Positions 25,547 through 39,159 are shown, counted from the first letter of the stretch. The stretch is DNA of 64,000 bases from Chondrilla cf. caribensis (GCA_964020155.1 OZ026569.1:135001-199000), one strand, 5' to 3'. Made by a program: numbers and translations. Notes: a model not told the origin generated them from the letters alone.

Positions 25547-27866
25547 TCACACTAAACACAACAGCACCAGAACGTGATTGCGTAACAATTCCCTTTTCAG
25601 CTTTTCGCTGTTGAGATGGAATACATCATCACTAAATGGACAAACTACACATTGCACTGTATGTGAATCAACCTTAGCTTTTAGTTCTGCCATCAATGCA
25701 TCTCTCTCTTCTGTGGTGTTGTTTGGATACTTGTTCATTGTTTGGATGTCATGTTGTGTGGGTCTCACCTAATATGGTACTTATCTTACAACTGGACACA
25801 CACACACACAAACACATGCTCATAACACTGTACTCACCCTATCACTGTCCTTGCTACCACTATCTACACTGGAGACAGAGCTGCTATGGTTGAGCATAGG
25901 GGAGGGGTCCTTTGAGTGGACCACGTCAACAACAGCAGACTGACTGATATTGTAAGGAGGGGAGGTGTCCTCCACAACACAGCTAATGGGAGGGGACTGA
26001 GGGGGTGGGGTGCTATCACACACACCTCCTGGTGGGTGGAGTGAGAAGAATGAATGTTTCAACAGTTCAGCAGGTGTGGGAATGTCCTCCAAATTGAGCT
26101 GTGAACAAACCAAAGATGATTTCAACTCACCAATCAACCATTGTTGTGTGCTGTACTCACCTCATGACAAGCTGACACTACATCATAAAGTCCTTCCAGT
26201 CTGACACACTCCCTCTCTACAGCAGTACACTGTGAGGGCAAAAGGACAGGTGAGATGTACACATGTACCAACACATATACAACCACACACACCTCATCCA
26301 CTTTGGTGATCCCAAATATTTCCATCAGCAATAGCCCAAAAGAGAACATGTCATCCCATTCTGTAGCTCCTCCTCCACCGATGTGTACAGCTTGATCAAA
26401 ATCAGATATGTAGACTCTGTACCCACTGTCCCCTTCATGAGGACATTGGAAAATATCTTCACAGTTACAACGAACATCAACCAGGATGTTTTGTACTGGA
26501 GGGGGAGGGGACAGGAAGTAGAGGTAGGGTAAATAGTACAGGTTAGTGAACAGAAGCAAATCAACATGATGGTACCATGGTAGGTGAGTCGACAATAATA
26601 ATATTTGTCTGACATGTACTGTAGACAAAATGGCTGCCACACAGGTACACTCACACTTCAGATTTCCATGTACAATTCTCTTAACACAATGTAAATACTC
26701 TAGTCCTTTCAGAATCTCTCTCAGAATGTACTTCACATTCCACAAGATGAGATCAACTCGATCACTGAACAGTGATGACAGACACTCTCTCAGTGATGGG
26801 AGATGACATTTTCCCATCAAACGCTTCAAGTCACCTGATGAGGGATGAGGGTGTGTTGTTGTGGGAGGAGTCAGTTACCATGACAACACACTCACCAGTA
26901 AACACAGACGTCAGCTGATAACTGGTCTCTGGATGACCATCACAATCTCCGAGTACAGCACTCAACTCCAGTACATTACGATGATGTAGACCAGACCACA
27001 CCTCCAGCTGGTCCAGGGGAGTGGCAGTCTGGTGTGAGAGAGGTATGTGATAACAGTGCATGGTAATCATATGTGATATTTATATCATAACTACAGTAGA
27101 ATATAATCTGAATTATATTATCAGTACATAGCAGCGATGTATCAGCTCATTAGGCTACATCAACAAGTCAGTTAGTGTTAGGTAGCTTAACTTGGGGATG
27201 GTCCTGTCATTAGTGATCATTAGTGATGGGGATTCAAATGTTACATTAAGCCATGAATAATCTTACACTATTGTAAAAGTACAACTTGCAATTGTTTCCA
27301 GCTGGTCCAGGAGAGTGACAGTCTGATGTGAAAGAGGTATGCGATAACAGGGCATGGTAACATAAAGTGTCTAAATAACATAGTTAACATGTCTTCTTGG
27401 TTAGACATTGTCCTTCCATTAATCTTGTAGGTTAGTCTGACATATCTGTTGTATCTAAGTAAACAGCTATGATACCTATGCCTGTATCAAAAGCTATACA
27501 ATATCTTATTTAATATTCTTGTTATAATATCTTCAGTGTCGCTAGGACTTGAAACAGCTTTGGGCATACCTGTAAACATCAAGACAATCACAAATTATAT
27601 GTATGTACACACCTCTTCTGCAGTGAAGGGCCTGGTCTTGTGTTAAAGGGGAAACCCCTCCCATGTCTCACTCTCTGCATACTTCGGACCACTCTTGAAG
27701 GACATGGTACACGTTCCCCTTCCGAGAACACTCCAGGTACATTCTGTGGAGAGGGTGTGACTGACAATAGACAACAGTACAGTTGACACCAGAGAATGTG
27801 CAATGAACTCACTGACAACAACACTCTACATCCTCCCTCCCTTGGGGCAGGGGGTGGGGGGATGGA
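25547..27866 (-). CDS. Pseudokinase module P4
   Basis: Exons: 27,866-27,813, 27,743-27,613, 27,028-26,896, 26,834-26,655 (HGNLK), 26,495-26,293 (LQNILVD, SDFDQ, DMFSFGLLLMEIFG), 26,229-26,161, 26,098-25,838 and 25,768 to the stop at 25,547 (or to a donor at 25,553). Two defects stand out. The 27,743-27,613 exon is 131 nt instead of 132: a lost base shifts the frame so that YHNTRAFTAEE is no longer read. Exon 26,098-25,838 fuses two exons that are separate in P1, P3 and P5, by an in-frame deletion across the intron. HRD Asp, VAIK Lys and glycine loop are absent as in the other P modules. Confidence 0.7.
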
Positions 27867-28025
27867 CTGGAGGGATGTGATGTTTGTATCACTACTAGTC
27901 TGTATAACACAGGAGGAGAAATGTATCATATATGACAAGACAGTGGACACTGAATCAAGGTGACATGATCCAGTAACTTGACGGAATCCCCAATGTCAAC
28001 TGGTGGTCAATGCAGGTCAACTCAC

Positions 28026-30688
<2,663 letters not shown>

Positions 30689-30785
30689 CTGTAGGGAGGG
30701 AGGATATACAGTTGATCTGCTGGTTGTCAGTTAGGACACTAGCTCTGGCATTCCATGACTCCACCATTGCACAATACACACTAAC

Positions 30786-31036
30786 TCACACTAAACACAA
30801 CAGCACCAGAACGTGATTGTGTAACAAATCCCTTTTCAGCTTTTCGCTGTTGAGATGGAATACATCATCACTAAATGGACAAACTACACATTGCACTGTA
30901 TGTGAATCAACCTTAGCTTTTAGTTCTGCCATCAATGCATCCCTCTCTTCTGTGGTGTTGTTTGGATACTTGTTCATTGTTTGGATGTCATGTTGTGTGG
31001 GTCTCACCTAATATGGTACATACTTATCTTACAACT

Positions 31037-31076
<40 letters not shown>

Positions 31077-33933
31077 TCATAACACTGTACTCACCCTATC
31101 ACTGTCCTTGCTACCACTATCTACACTGGAGACAGAGCTGCTATGGTTGAGCATAGGGGAGGGGTCCTTTGAGTGGACCACCTCAACAACAGCGGATTGA
31201 CTGATATCGTAAGGAGCAACTGATTGGCTGTGTTTACTGGTCAGGAGATGAGCTAGCTTCTCAGGGGTCTTGACACCTAGCACCTTTTTACAACCCTAAT
31301 CAAGTAACAACATCATACAAAATAACAACAACAACAACAACAACATGTGAATGAAGTACAGACTCGAGGTTACCTCATCATGTGGTTCTTGTTGGGCTTG
31401 TACAGCTAGTGGAGGAGAGGTGTCCTCCACAACACAGCTAATGGGAGGGGACTGAGGGGGTGGGGTGCTATCACACACACCTCCTGGTGGGTGGAGTGAG
31501 AAGAATGAATGTTTCAACAGTTCAGCAGGTGTACGAATGTCCTCCAAATTGAGCTGTGAACAAACCAAAGATGATTTCAACTCACCAATCAACCACTGTT
31601 GTGTGCTGTACTCACCTCATGACAAGCTGACACTACATCATAAAGTCCTTCCAGTCCGACACACTCCCTCTCCACAGCAGTACACTGTGAGGACAAGAGG
31701 ACAGGTGAGATGTACACATGTACCAACACAACTACAACCACACACACCTCATCCACTTTGGTGATCCCAAATATTTCCATCAGCAATAGCCCAAAAGAGA
31801 ACATGTCATCCCATTCAGCAGCTCCTCCTTCACCGATGTGTACAGATTGATCAAAATCAGATATGTAGACTCTGTACCCACTGTCCCCTTCATGAGGACA
31901 TTGGAAAATATCTTCACAGTTACAACGAACATCAACCAGGATGTTTTGTACTGGAGGGGGAGGGGACAGGAAGTAGATGTTGCTATGGAAATAAAATGGC
32001 AGACTATGGGGAAAATGAACAAATCAATGTTGACAAACAGCATTTCCTGGGTGTAGCACGGGACAGTCAATGTGATGTTGACAGATTACAATGACATATG
32101 TAAATATGTGATGGGAAAAAATGGCATATTTCAAGTATGGTAGAGTAAGTATTTGTTCAAATTCACAAGTGACAAACCCCTTATGGCAGTCCCTGGATGA
32201 TATGAAGGATATATAATGGCGATTGATGTGAAATAAAGAAGAAATTGTGAATGACATGCAATCAAACAGAAATTTGGCAAATATTATCAATAGATGATTT
32301 ATATGTGAATAAACAGACACCAAAGATTGGCTTGGAGTAATGTAAACAAAATGGCTGCCACATGGGTACACTCACACTTCAGATTTCCATGTACAATTCT
32401 CTCAACACTGTGTAAATACTCCAGTCCTTCCAGAATCTCTCTCAGAATGTACTTTACATTCCACAAGATGAGATCAACTCGATCACTGAACAGTGATGAC
32501 AGACACTCTCTCAGTGATGGAAGACGACATTTTCCCATCAAACGCTTCAAGTCACCTGATGAGGGAATAAGGTGTGCTGTTGTGGGAGGGGTCAGTTACC
32601 ATGACAACACACTCACCAGTAAACACAGGTGTCAGCTGATAACTGGTCTCTGGATGACCATCACAATCTCCGAGTACAGCACTCAACTCCAGTACATTAC
32701 GATGATGTAGACCAGACCACACCTCCAGCTGGTCCAGGGGAGTGGCAGTCTGGTGTGTAATAAGTATGTGATAACAGTGCATGGTAATTGTGTAATATTC
32801 TGTATAATATTATCAGTACAGTGCATGGAATATAATCTTGCTCATTAGACCATACCAACAAGTTGGTACACAGATAGCTGGGGATGGGTCTGTCATTAAT
32901 GATAGGAATTCAATGTTACGTCACATTACAGGACATAAAGCTGTCCAAATAACATATCTAACATGTCTTCTTGGTTAAATGTAGACATTGTCCTTCCATT
33001 GATCTTGTAGGTTAGTCTCACATATCTGTTGTATCTAAGTAAACAGCTATGATACCTATGCCTGTATCGAAAGCTATACAATATCTTATTTGATGTTCTT
33101 GTTATAATATCTTCAGTGTCATTAGGACTTGAAATAGCTTCAGGCATACCTGTAAACATTAGGACAATCACATGTTACATGAATGTACACACCTCTTCTG
33201 CAGTGAAGGCCATGTTCCTGTGGTAAATGGGGAATCCCCTCCCATGTCTCACTCTCTGCATACTTCGGACCACTCCTGAAGGACATGGTACACGTTCCCC
33301 TTCTGAGAACACTCCAGGTACATTCTGTGGAGAGGGTGTGACTGACAATAGACAACTGTACAGTTGACACCAGAGAATGTGCAATGAACTCACTGACAAC
33401 AACACTCTACATCCTCCCTCCCTTGGGGCAGGGGGTGGGGGGATGGACTGGAGGGATGTGATGTTTGTATCACTACTAGTCTGTATAACACAGAAGGAGA
33501 AATTTACCATATATGACAAGACAGTGAACACTGAACCAAGATGACACAATCCAGTAACTGGAAGGAATCCCCAACAACTGATGGTCAATGCAGGTCAACT
33601 CACTGGATGAACACCACCAGTCACCACAACCTGATCCTGGTGCTCATCTTGACACACAGTGGGCACCACCAGGTCCTCTTCTGATGAATTCACTCCAGTT
33701 CTTCCACACTCCTTGCCATCACTTGAATATGGCTCTCCAGGATGAAGTGGATCAGCATCAGTAAGACGATCCTTTGTGGTTGGAGGAGGGTCCTCTATTG
33801 AAGGGGTGTGGACACTATTCTGTTCACTAGGAGGAGGGTCCTCAATTTTAGTATATTTCTTTTCACTAGAGGTTTGGTCTTCTAATTTTTGTTTCTTTGA
33901 TGATCCAAATAAAAGGAAATTCAATATGAGATC
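30786..33933 (-). CDS. Pseudokinase module P3 with short linker
   Basis: Exons: linker 33,933-33,604 (DLILNFLLFGSSKKQKLED, about two SEQ-type repeats, DEHQDQVVVTGGVHP), ~33,447-33,393, 33,324-33,193 (132 nt), ~32,755-32,618, ~32,561-32,378 (YILREILEGLEYLHSVE, HGNLK), ~31,961-31,759 (LQNILVD, SDFDQ, SFGLLLMEIFG), ~31,690-31,622, ~31,556-31,377, ~31,294-31,099 and 31,007-30,786 (VRPTQHDIQTMNKYPNNTTE...; in-frame stop at the end, or splice just before it). The frame is open throughout, so P3 is the most intact P module. Pseudokinase by HGN, TAEE-type loss of Lys and no glycine loop. K3 follows after about 100 bp. Confidence 0.8.
31045..31074. repeat. Short (CA)n
   Basis: About 34 bp of CA in the intron before the last P3 exon. 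Confidence 0.9.
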
Positions 33934-34060
33934 CTTCTACATAATAGTATGGGATACAAGGTGAAGATATCATAATATTGAAATGACAGCTGCAGGAATA
34001 GGAAGGCTAAGAAGAAGTATAATAATCATTACATTCTCCTTGATATACATATTAATGTAC

Positions 34061-34690
34061 CTTGTTTGTGAGTGCATATATTAGTGTCTTATAATCATCT
34101 TTAACATGTGCTATAATCTTTGTCGAACTCTGTTTTTTGCGCTCTTTGTGTGTGGTTGTGACCTTTCAGAACAAATGTATAATTATAAATAAAATAAAAT
34201 GAACAATGCTAAAGGGAAGAGAGTACAAACTGCTCTGGACTCACTTTGCCAACAATTTCTGGAGATATCCTTTTCCTTTTATTAGTCCTATGAATATTAG
34301 GTGTCATTGTGAGACGATTTGCTGTTACCTTCGCTTTTTTTGTAGTTTTCTTCAATTTCAAACCATCACAACTAATCTGGTCATCCTCAAATGACCATTC
34401 ATCCACAGATTTTGCTGATTCCTTGGATAAAATGTTCTTAGGTGATTCAAAGGAAGCATCCATCATTGAGAAAGCTGTCAGAAAGGCTGATAGACCAATT
34501 GAGAGCACAGTCCACTTATCTGGTGACTGCAATGAGTGGATCACAAAGAGGTCTATGTTTCGCTCTTCACACCACCTGCAGTTAAGAATTTCAAATTCAG
34601 CATCATACAAACAGTAAGCTTTCTTTCCTGGGGTGATTGTTGTGTACCATGTTTTTGTCAATGATAATTGCCAATTCTCGAAGGCTGCAA
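34061..34690 (-). CDS. Upstream exons of the P3 gene, unrecognised
   Basis: Two exons precede the P3 linker in phase 0. The first, about 34,680-34,248, is open for ~145 aa: NWQLSLTKTWYTTITPGKKA, a Cys-containing stretch (ILNCRWCEERN), a weakly hydrophobic part and a basic tail (HRTNKRKRISPE), ending at AAA|GTGAGT. The second, 34,161-34,061 (34 aa, VTTTHKERKKQSSTKIIAHV), ends at AAG|GTACAT and joins the linker exon at 33,933. The basic tail could be a nuclear localisation signal. No family recognised. Confidence 0.55.
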
Positions 34691-34924
34691 GTAAAAGAAA
34701 GTACAATATCCATGTCTATAAGTGTGCTTCACGTGATACATATAATTAGTACATGAAATAAATGTACAAATCATGAAATTATAAAATTAAGTTGAAAACA
34801 AGCAATTAGAGTGTAAAAACTTGTGGTCCATCTATAACCCTGGGAAACTTGAATTACTTGCTTGTCAGCATTTTTGTTCATAGGGCATCTTCCAGAGAAA
34901 GCTTAAACCCCAAATCGCAAACAA

Positions 34925-35424
34925 CATAAACTAACCCTATTTAATTCCGCTATTTCACTATCTTTTGACTGCAAGATCATTTTGAAATTAGCATCTCTTT
35001 GCTTCGACTTCTCTTTCTCCCTAGAGAAAGTCAAACACGGAGAGAGCAATCAACGCCAAGACCCTCCATGAGTGACATGGGTCGAGGAGGGATAAACTGA
35101 GAGCAGGTTCACCTAGTGACAACGAGGTCCACCACCTTGGTCACGTCCGGCGAGTCCACCTGTAGCTGCTTCCACAGTCTCCACACAAAGTCCTTGTCAG
35201 CCTAGAAACGGGTTAACGCGAAATCAACGATTACATGTACACTACGTACGAGAATCGATGCGATTACTCGTCATTTTCAAGCTTGTACCTCGTACCTTGC
35301 ATTTTGCTAATTTGTGTTGCAATTTGTCGTTCTGTTCGAATAGATCCCCTTCTACGTCCATGGCATACGTACTCAGTAGTACAGCTACAACAAAATTAAA
35401 TGGCCGCGCTAATGTGATTGCCAT
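34925..35424 (-). CDS. N-terminal exons of a centlein-like coiled-coil protein
   Basis: Three phase-matched exons: ATG at 35,361 (or 35,424) to ~35,297 (MDVEGDLFEQNDKLQHKLAK), 35,201-35,113 (ADKDFVWRLWKQLQVDSPDV) and ~35,023-34,926 (REKEKSKQRDANFKM...LQSKDSEIAEL). The order 'CxADK.FVW.LWK.LQV..PD.T..V.LVV.REK.KS..RD...ILQ.KDSEI' strongly recalls the start of vertebrate centlein (CNTLN), a centriole-linker coiled-coil protein; this is recognition from memory, not a search. No further centlein exons follow, so it is either a truncated gene or its N-terminus was captured by the downstream P3 gene (phases would allow it). Confidence 0.55.
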
Positions 35425-35461
35425 AGTAACACTGTATATTATGTGACCGTCTATGGGAATA

Positions 35462-36140
35462 GTCTAACTAGTTAGACCGCCTCCTGCCCTGATCCGAAAC
35501 TCTGGAAGGCGTTTACCAGCCACATGTCTAGTTGTCATGGTAACAGTAGAACATGCAATTGTACAGTGAATCATGTGTCTCACAGACCACACCTGCCATG
35601 ATGAACAGTGGTCCACCATAGTCCCCACCCACCTGCCATGAGGAACAGTGGTCCACCATAGTCCCCACCCACCTGCCATGAGGAACAGTGGTCCACCATA
35701 GTCCCCACCCACTTGCCATGAGGAACAGTGGTCCCCCATAGCCCCCACCCACCTGCCATGAGGAACAGTGGTCCACCATAGTCCCCACCCACCTGCCATG
35801 AGGAACAGTGGTCCACCATAGTCCCCACACCAATGTCCGTCCTCCGCTTGTAGTTTGGAGTAGAACCTGATCCCATTCAGGAGCGATTCAGACAAGAGAA
35901 CTGGTTCAGGAAGAGGCGGTGCATCGTCACTCTGTCAAAGGACAAAATAGTAAACTATCCCCAAACAGTCAGTACTGATCGAGGGGCTACCGTGTCAAGA
36001 CCGAGAGAATGCTTTTCAATAAAATTGGAATCTCTTTCAAAAGAGTTCTCCTCGTCATAAAACCAGGTTTGGCGCCCTCTTTCGTTCACCAAACTCCACC
36101 TCTTGAGATCGGTGGCTGCCTTCGTGCGATCTTTAGACAT
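35462..36140 (-). pseudogene. LSS: Truncated lanosterol synthase (LSS) gene, 5' part
   Basis: Exon 1, 36,140-35,991, begins MSKDRTKAATDLKRWSLVNE and ends SLGLDT. Exon 2, 35,931-35,793, contains [20 protein letters not shown], the oxidosqualene cyclase hallmark near the N-terminus. Both match LSS (cyclises 2,3-oxidosqualene to lanosterol in the ER membrane). A third piece near 35,520 ([10 protein letters not shown]) continues the family alignment (TCHVA) but runs into a stop at 35,462. About 90% of the usual ~730 aa, including the DCTAE catalytic motif, is missing. A 40-bp minisatellite disrupts the exon 2 donor. Hence a gene fragment, with introns, so not a retrocopy. Confidence 0.85.
35590..35830. 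repeat. 40-bp minisatellite spanning the LSS exon 2 donor
   Basis: Six tandem copies of a 40-bp unit made of the exon 2 end ([12 protein letters not shown] on the minus strand) and its donor GCAG|GTGGGTGG. Because 40 is not a multiple of 3 and no stop occurs, all three minus frames are open. Confidence 0.95.
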
Positions 36141-36510
36141 TTCTCGTTGCAGCAAATTCGACTGCAATCGTATCTGGTACATCTGGTGATGGTCACGTGA
36201 CCTCCAGATCACGCCATGTATCCTCCTGCCCTCACCTGCCATGTTGCGACTGTGCGAGAACGAGGATCGGATGATGCGTTGAACGGACTCGAACCAGATG
36301 AAGAACCATAGCTGATCATGTTTTTCACCCAAGCAGTGACGCTTCTCGGAGAATTTTCTAATTTGACACTTTTTCTTTTGTTTACAACTTTGACCCTATC
36401 TTGTGTATACTTGTTCAAGACGTTCACACATAGAGAGAAGGTGCTTGTCGTGTACTGTCAGCTGCTGTAATACAATTGGCCTACCATGACGTCCTCGCCC
36501 ACCCATCCAG

Positions 36511-36899
36511 GATGCCCCACCCCACATCCCTTCCCTAATCCCGTTTTTGGGACATGCATTGCCTTTTGGACGAGACCCAATAAATTTTCTATTGAGAGCT
36601 CAACAGAAGGTGTGTCCAGTGTAGAGGGTGTGTCCTGTTGGCTGTGATGTTGTGGTATATTCTCCTTGAGCGTAGTATGGCGATGTGTTCTCCTTCACAA
36701 TGGTTGGGAAAACCTTCACCTACCTGGTTGGATCCGATGCCAGTGCCTTGCTCTTCAATTCAAAGAATAATGATTTGAATGCCGAGGATGTCTATCAGAA
36801 ATTGGTCACACCAGTATTTGGCGAGGGAGTGGCCTATGATGTCCCCCACCACATCTTCCTTGAGCAGAAGAAGATGTTGAAGTCTGGCTTGTCTAAAAT
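36511..36899 (+). pseudogene. CYP51: CYP51 (lanosterol 14-alpha-demethylase) gene fragment
   Basis: Two plus-strand exons join in phase 0. 36,511-36,609 encodes PPHIPSLIPFLGHALPFGRD. 36,676-36,899 encodes [40 protein letters not shown] and [13 protein letters not shown]. This is the N-terminal third of CYP51 up to helix C, unmistakably animal-like. The membrane anchor exon and everything beyond, including the ExxR and haem-Cys motifs, are absent. Downstream the plus strand holds an unrelated kinase exon and simple repeats. The piece is divergent to, and about 370 bp from, the LSS fragment. Confidence 0.85.
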
Positions 36900-36944
36900 G
36901 TTAGTGTCTACAGCTACATGTGTGTATAGTATATTTATTTGAGG

Positions 36945-37036
36945 GTTGTGTGTGTGTGGAGGTGTGTGTGTGTGTGTGTGGAGGTACGTGTGTGTGTGTG
37001 CGCGTGCGCACGTGTGTATGTGTGTGTGTGTGTGCA
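36945..37036. repeat. GT-rich microsatellite after the CYP51 exon
   Basis: Degenerate (GT)n with GTGGAGGT and GCGCGTGCGCACGT blocks, beginning about 45 bp after the CYP51 exon donor. Confidence 0.85.
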
Positions 37037-37066
37037 CAGGATTCTTTTGTTTACTGAATAACTTGC

Positions 37067-37118
37067 AAGTAATTTGAGTGTGGGGGCAGCAGCCCCATGA
37101 ATTTTTTAACTCGAATTA
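37067..37118. repeat. Interspersed repeat, copy 2
   Basis: AAGTAATTTGAGTGTGGGGG and following bases match the copy at 7,249-7,300. Confidence 0.6.
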
Positions 37119-37169
37119 CTTGTTTCTAATAACAATGATAGTTGAAAATGGCTGCTTTTATGATGCTAT

Positions 37170-37266
37170 AGTCTCGCGTTGCCTCAGTGGACCAGATTCT
37201 CGACCTAATGACGACAGCATGAAGAAATGGAGGTGAGAACCGGGTCCAGGTGACGCGAGACTAGAG
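37170..37266. mobile_element. Short foldback/MITE with AGTCTCGCG ends
   Basis: TAGTCTCGCGTTGCCTCAGTGGACC at the left mirrors GGGTCCAGGTGACGCGAGACTAG at the right, with small gaps, over 97 bp. No ORF. It borders the orphan kinase exon. Confidence 0.55.
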
Positions 37267-37312
37267 TTTCAGTAGTGAAATCATTAGTACAACAGAATGT
37301 GAGCATGTACTT

Positions 37313-37405
37313 TCCAAAGAAGCTCTGCAGGACAGTATCGGGAAGGGAGGGAATGGGACTGTGAGCTACATCTACCACAAGAGGAGAGAGTTCGCAGTGA
37401 AGAAG
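37313..37405 (+). pseudogene. Orphan type A kinase glycine-loop exon
   Basis: SKEALQDSIGKGGNGTVSYI...FAVKK followed by the AAG|GTCAGG donor, nearly identical to A-left exon 3 (2,328-2,191) but on the opposite strand and lacking the exon's 5' third and acceptor. The following (GT)n intron start is also copied. No kinase continuation is found. Confidence 0.75.
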
Positions 37406-37493
37406 GTCAGGGAAGAGTGTGTGTGTGTGTGTGTGTGTGTGTGCATGTGCATGTGCCAACGAGATTATCACACCCCACTACCACCCCCACAGG

Positions 37494-37581
37494 TAGCCAA
37501 CCCAGTGCCAGGGTTTAGTGCTGTGTTCAGAAAACTGGCCCTGACTGTGAATCCTTCCAAGTACACCAACCTAAGAGAGGT
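37494..37581 (+). other. Possible unrelated exon
   Basis: Open between a good acceptor (CCCCCACAG) and a donor (GAGAG|GTTATG): VANPVPGFSAVFRKLALTVN plus nine residues. Unrecognised; could be part of another fragmented gene in this patchwork. Confidence 0.3.
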
Positions 37582-37675
37582 TATGAGGATGACTTCTTGT
37601 TTCTTGTTCTATCAGAGAATTTATTAATTAAATTCATTTTCAAAGATGAATGGGCTTCAGGCTATTATGTTAATG

Positions 37676-37677
<2 letters not shown>

Positions 37678-37727
<50 letters not shown>

Positions 37728-38046
37728 GGGGAGGACAAGGGTACATGAGATGAAATTACAATTACAAATAAATTAATTTGGTTTAGTTGGTAAATTGGTG
37801 TGAATTTTAATTACAAGACACAATGACAAATGATGTACCAATCATAACTGTTAATTTCATATAAAGAGACTACAGGAGTGGGGGTTAAATTGTGAGATAT
37901 ACTAGTACAATTAATGGAATATTAACTCTTAAGCACACAAGTATAACCATTGATTTGTATATAGACACTGGCTTATATTGTTACAATAATGCAGAGAATA
38001 ATGAAAAACAAGCAACAGACTGAGGACAAGGGTACATGAGATGAAA

Positions 38047-38108
<62 letters not shown>

Positions 38109-38820
38109 GTAAGAGCAATCAGATAACGTGCAGAGTATGCAATGGATACAATAATATAGTTACTGCTTAGACAAATGAATAATTAAGCATGGGCATAGCC
38201 TGTGAAATGAGCAAGGATTGTTTGGATTAGAGTTTGTATGATCCCATGCACATGGCATTGCTTATTTACAACTTACAGCACTAGTCATTGTATTACGATG
38301 ATATAATAATAAGTAAATAATAATCCTTTGATTTAGCTATATATAATATTAGATTAGACATAGTAAAGTGCTTCCGAAAATGAGAGTAAATAATATATTA
38401 TAAATGTAAACAATCAAAATATTATTAATAAACTGGAACACAGGTTTTAACAGTGCATGTGTAAACAAATCAAAACTGGATAATTATGCAGATATACAAA
38501 ATTAGTTTAAGTTGAAGCATGGAGTGTAACAGTTGTTGATGAGTGGAATGTTTGCTTGTTTTACTTGCATCACAATTAAAAGTGATCATAATTATGACAC
38601 AATATTACAATGAGGAAGAAGACATCCTGATTTCCATGGTGATTTGAAATTCTGTAAATCAGGTAGGAGTAATGGAAAGTTGACTGCAGCAATTGAAGAC
38701 GGGACAATGCTCAGCATGACTTAATCACATGCAGTCGAGTACAAATGAATACCTACATGTAAACGCACACATGCATGCACCACAGAATGGTAAGTGATGA
38801 TGATTTGAGCTCACCAATTG
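37678..38820. repeat. AT-rich non-coding stretch with (GT)n and (AT)n
   Basis: (GT)n at 37,678-37,726 and (AT)n at 38,048-38,105. GAGGACAAGGGTACATGAGATGAAA occurs twice (37,732; 38,021). The block AAGTTGAAGCATGGAGTG...TCTGTAAATCAGG near 38,510-38,660 recurs near 40,580-40,660. No coding exon is supportable here. Confidence 0.7.
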
Positions 38821-39086
38821 AATGTTCGATGTTCCCTTGTCACTGAGATGGGAGGATCTGGTAATGGAGGTAGTGTGTCCTTTATGGAAGGAAGAAGTAT
38901 TTTTGATCCATATTCAATTCCTTTGACTGGAGAGGAGAGTTCAGAGCTAGCAAAGGTTGTTGCACAAGGAGGAGTCTCTCCAACAAAGCAAATTCTGTTA
39001 GGTGTTCCTGGTTCATAGTGAGAGTTGGTGGTGGAAGTGGCTTGGTGAGGACGAAGGGACTGCATGTAGAGTGGAGGAGATGCCAT
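38815..39086 (-). other. Possible first exon, unrecognised
   Basis: ATG at 39,086 (MASPPLYMQSLRPHQATSTT) stays open for 90 codons to an AATTG|GTGAGC donor. Ser/Pro/Thr-rich with a proline cluster (TLPPLPDPP). No matching downstream exon was found. Confidence 0.35.
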
Positions 39087-39159
39087 GCACCGAGACAACT
39101 ATTGGCAAAAGTAGAGATATTCTGATGAGAGTGACTGGTTTAGGAGCGATTGCTCACGA

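Noticed and set aside
35464..35895. 143-aa ORF of repeated [20 protein letters not shown] as a repeat protein
   Set aside because: It is a 40-bp DNA minisatellite open in all frames; only the first unit matches the LSS coding frame.
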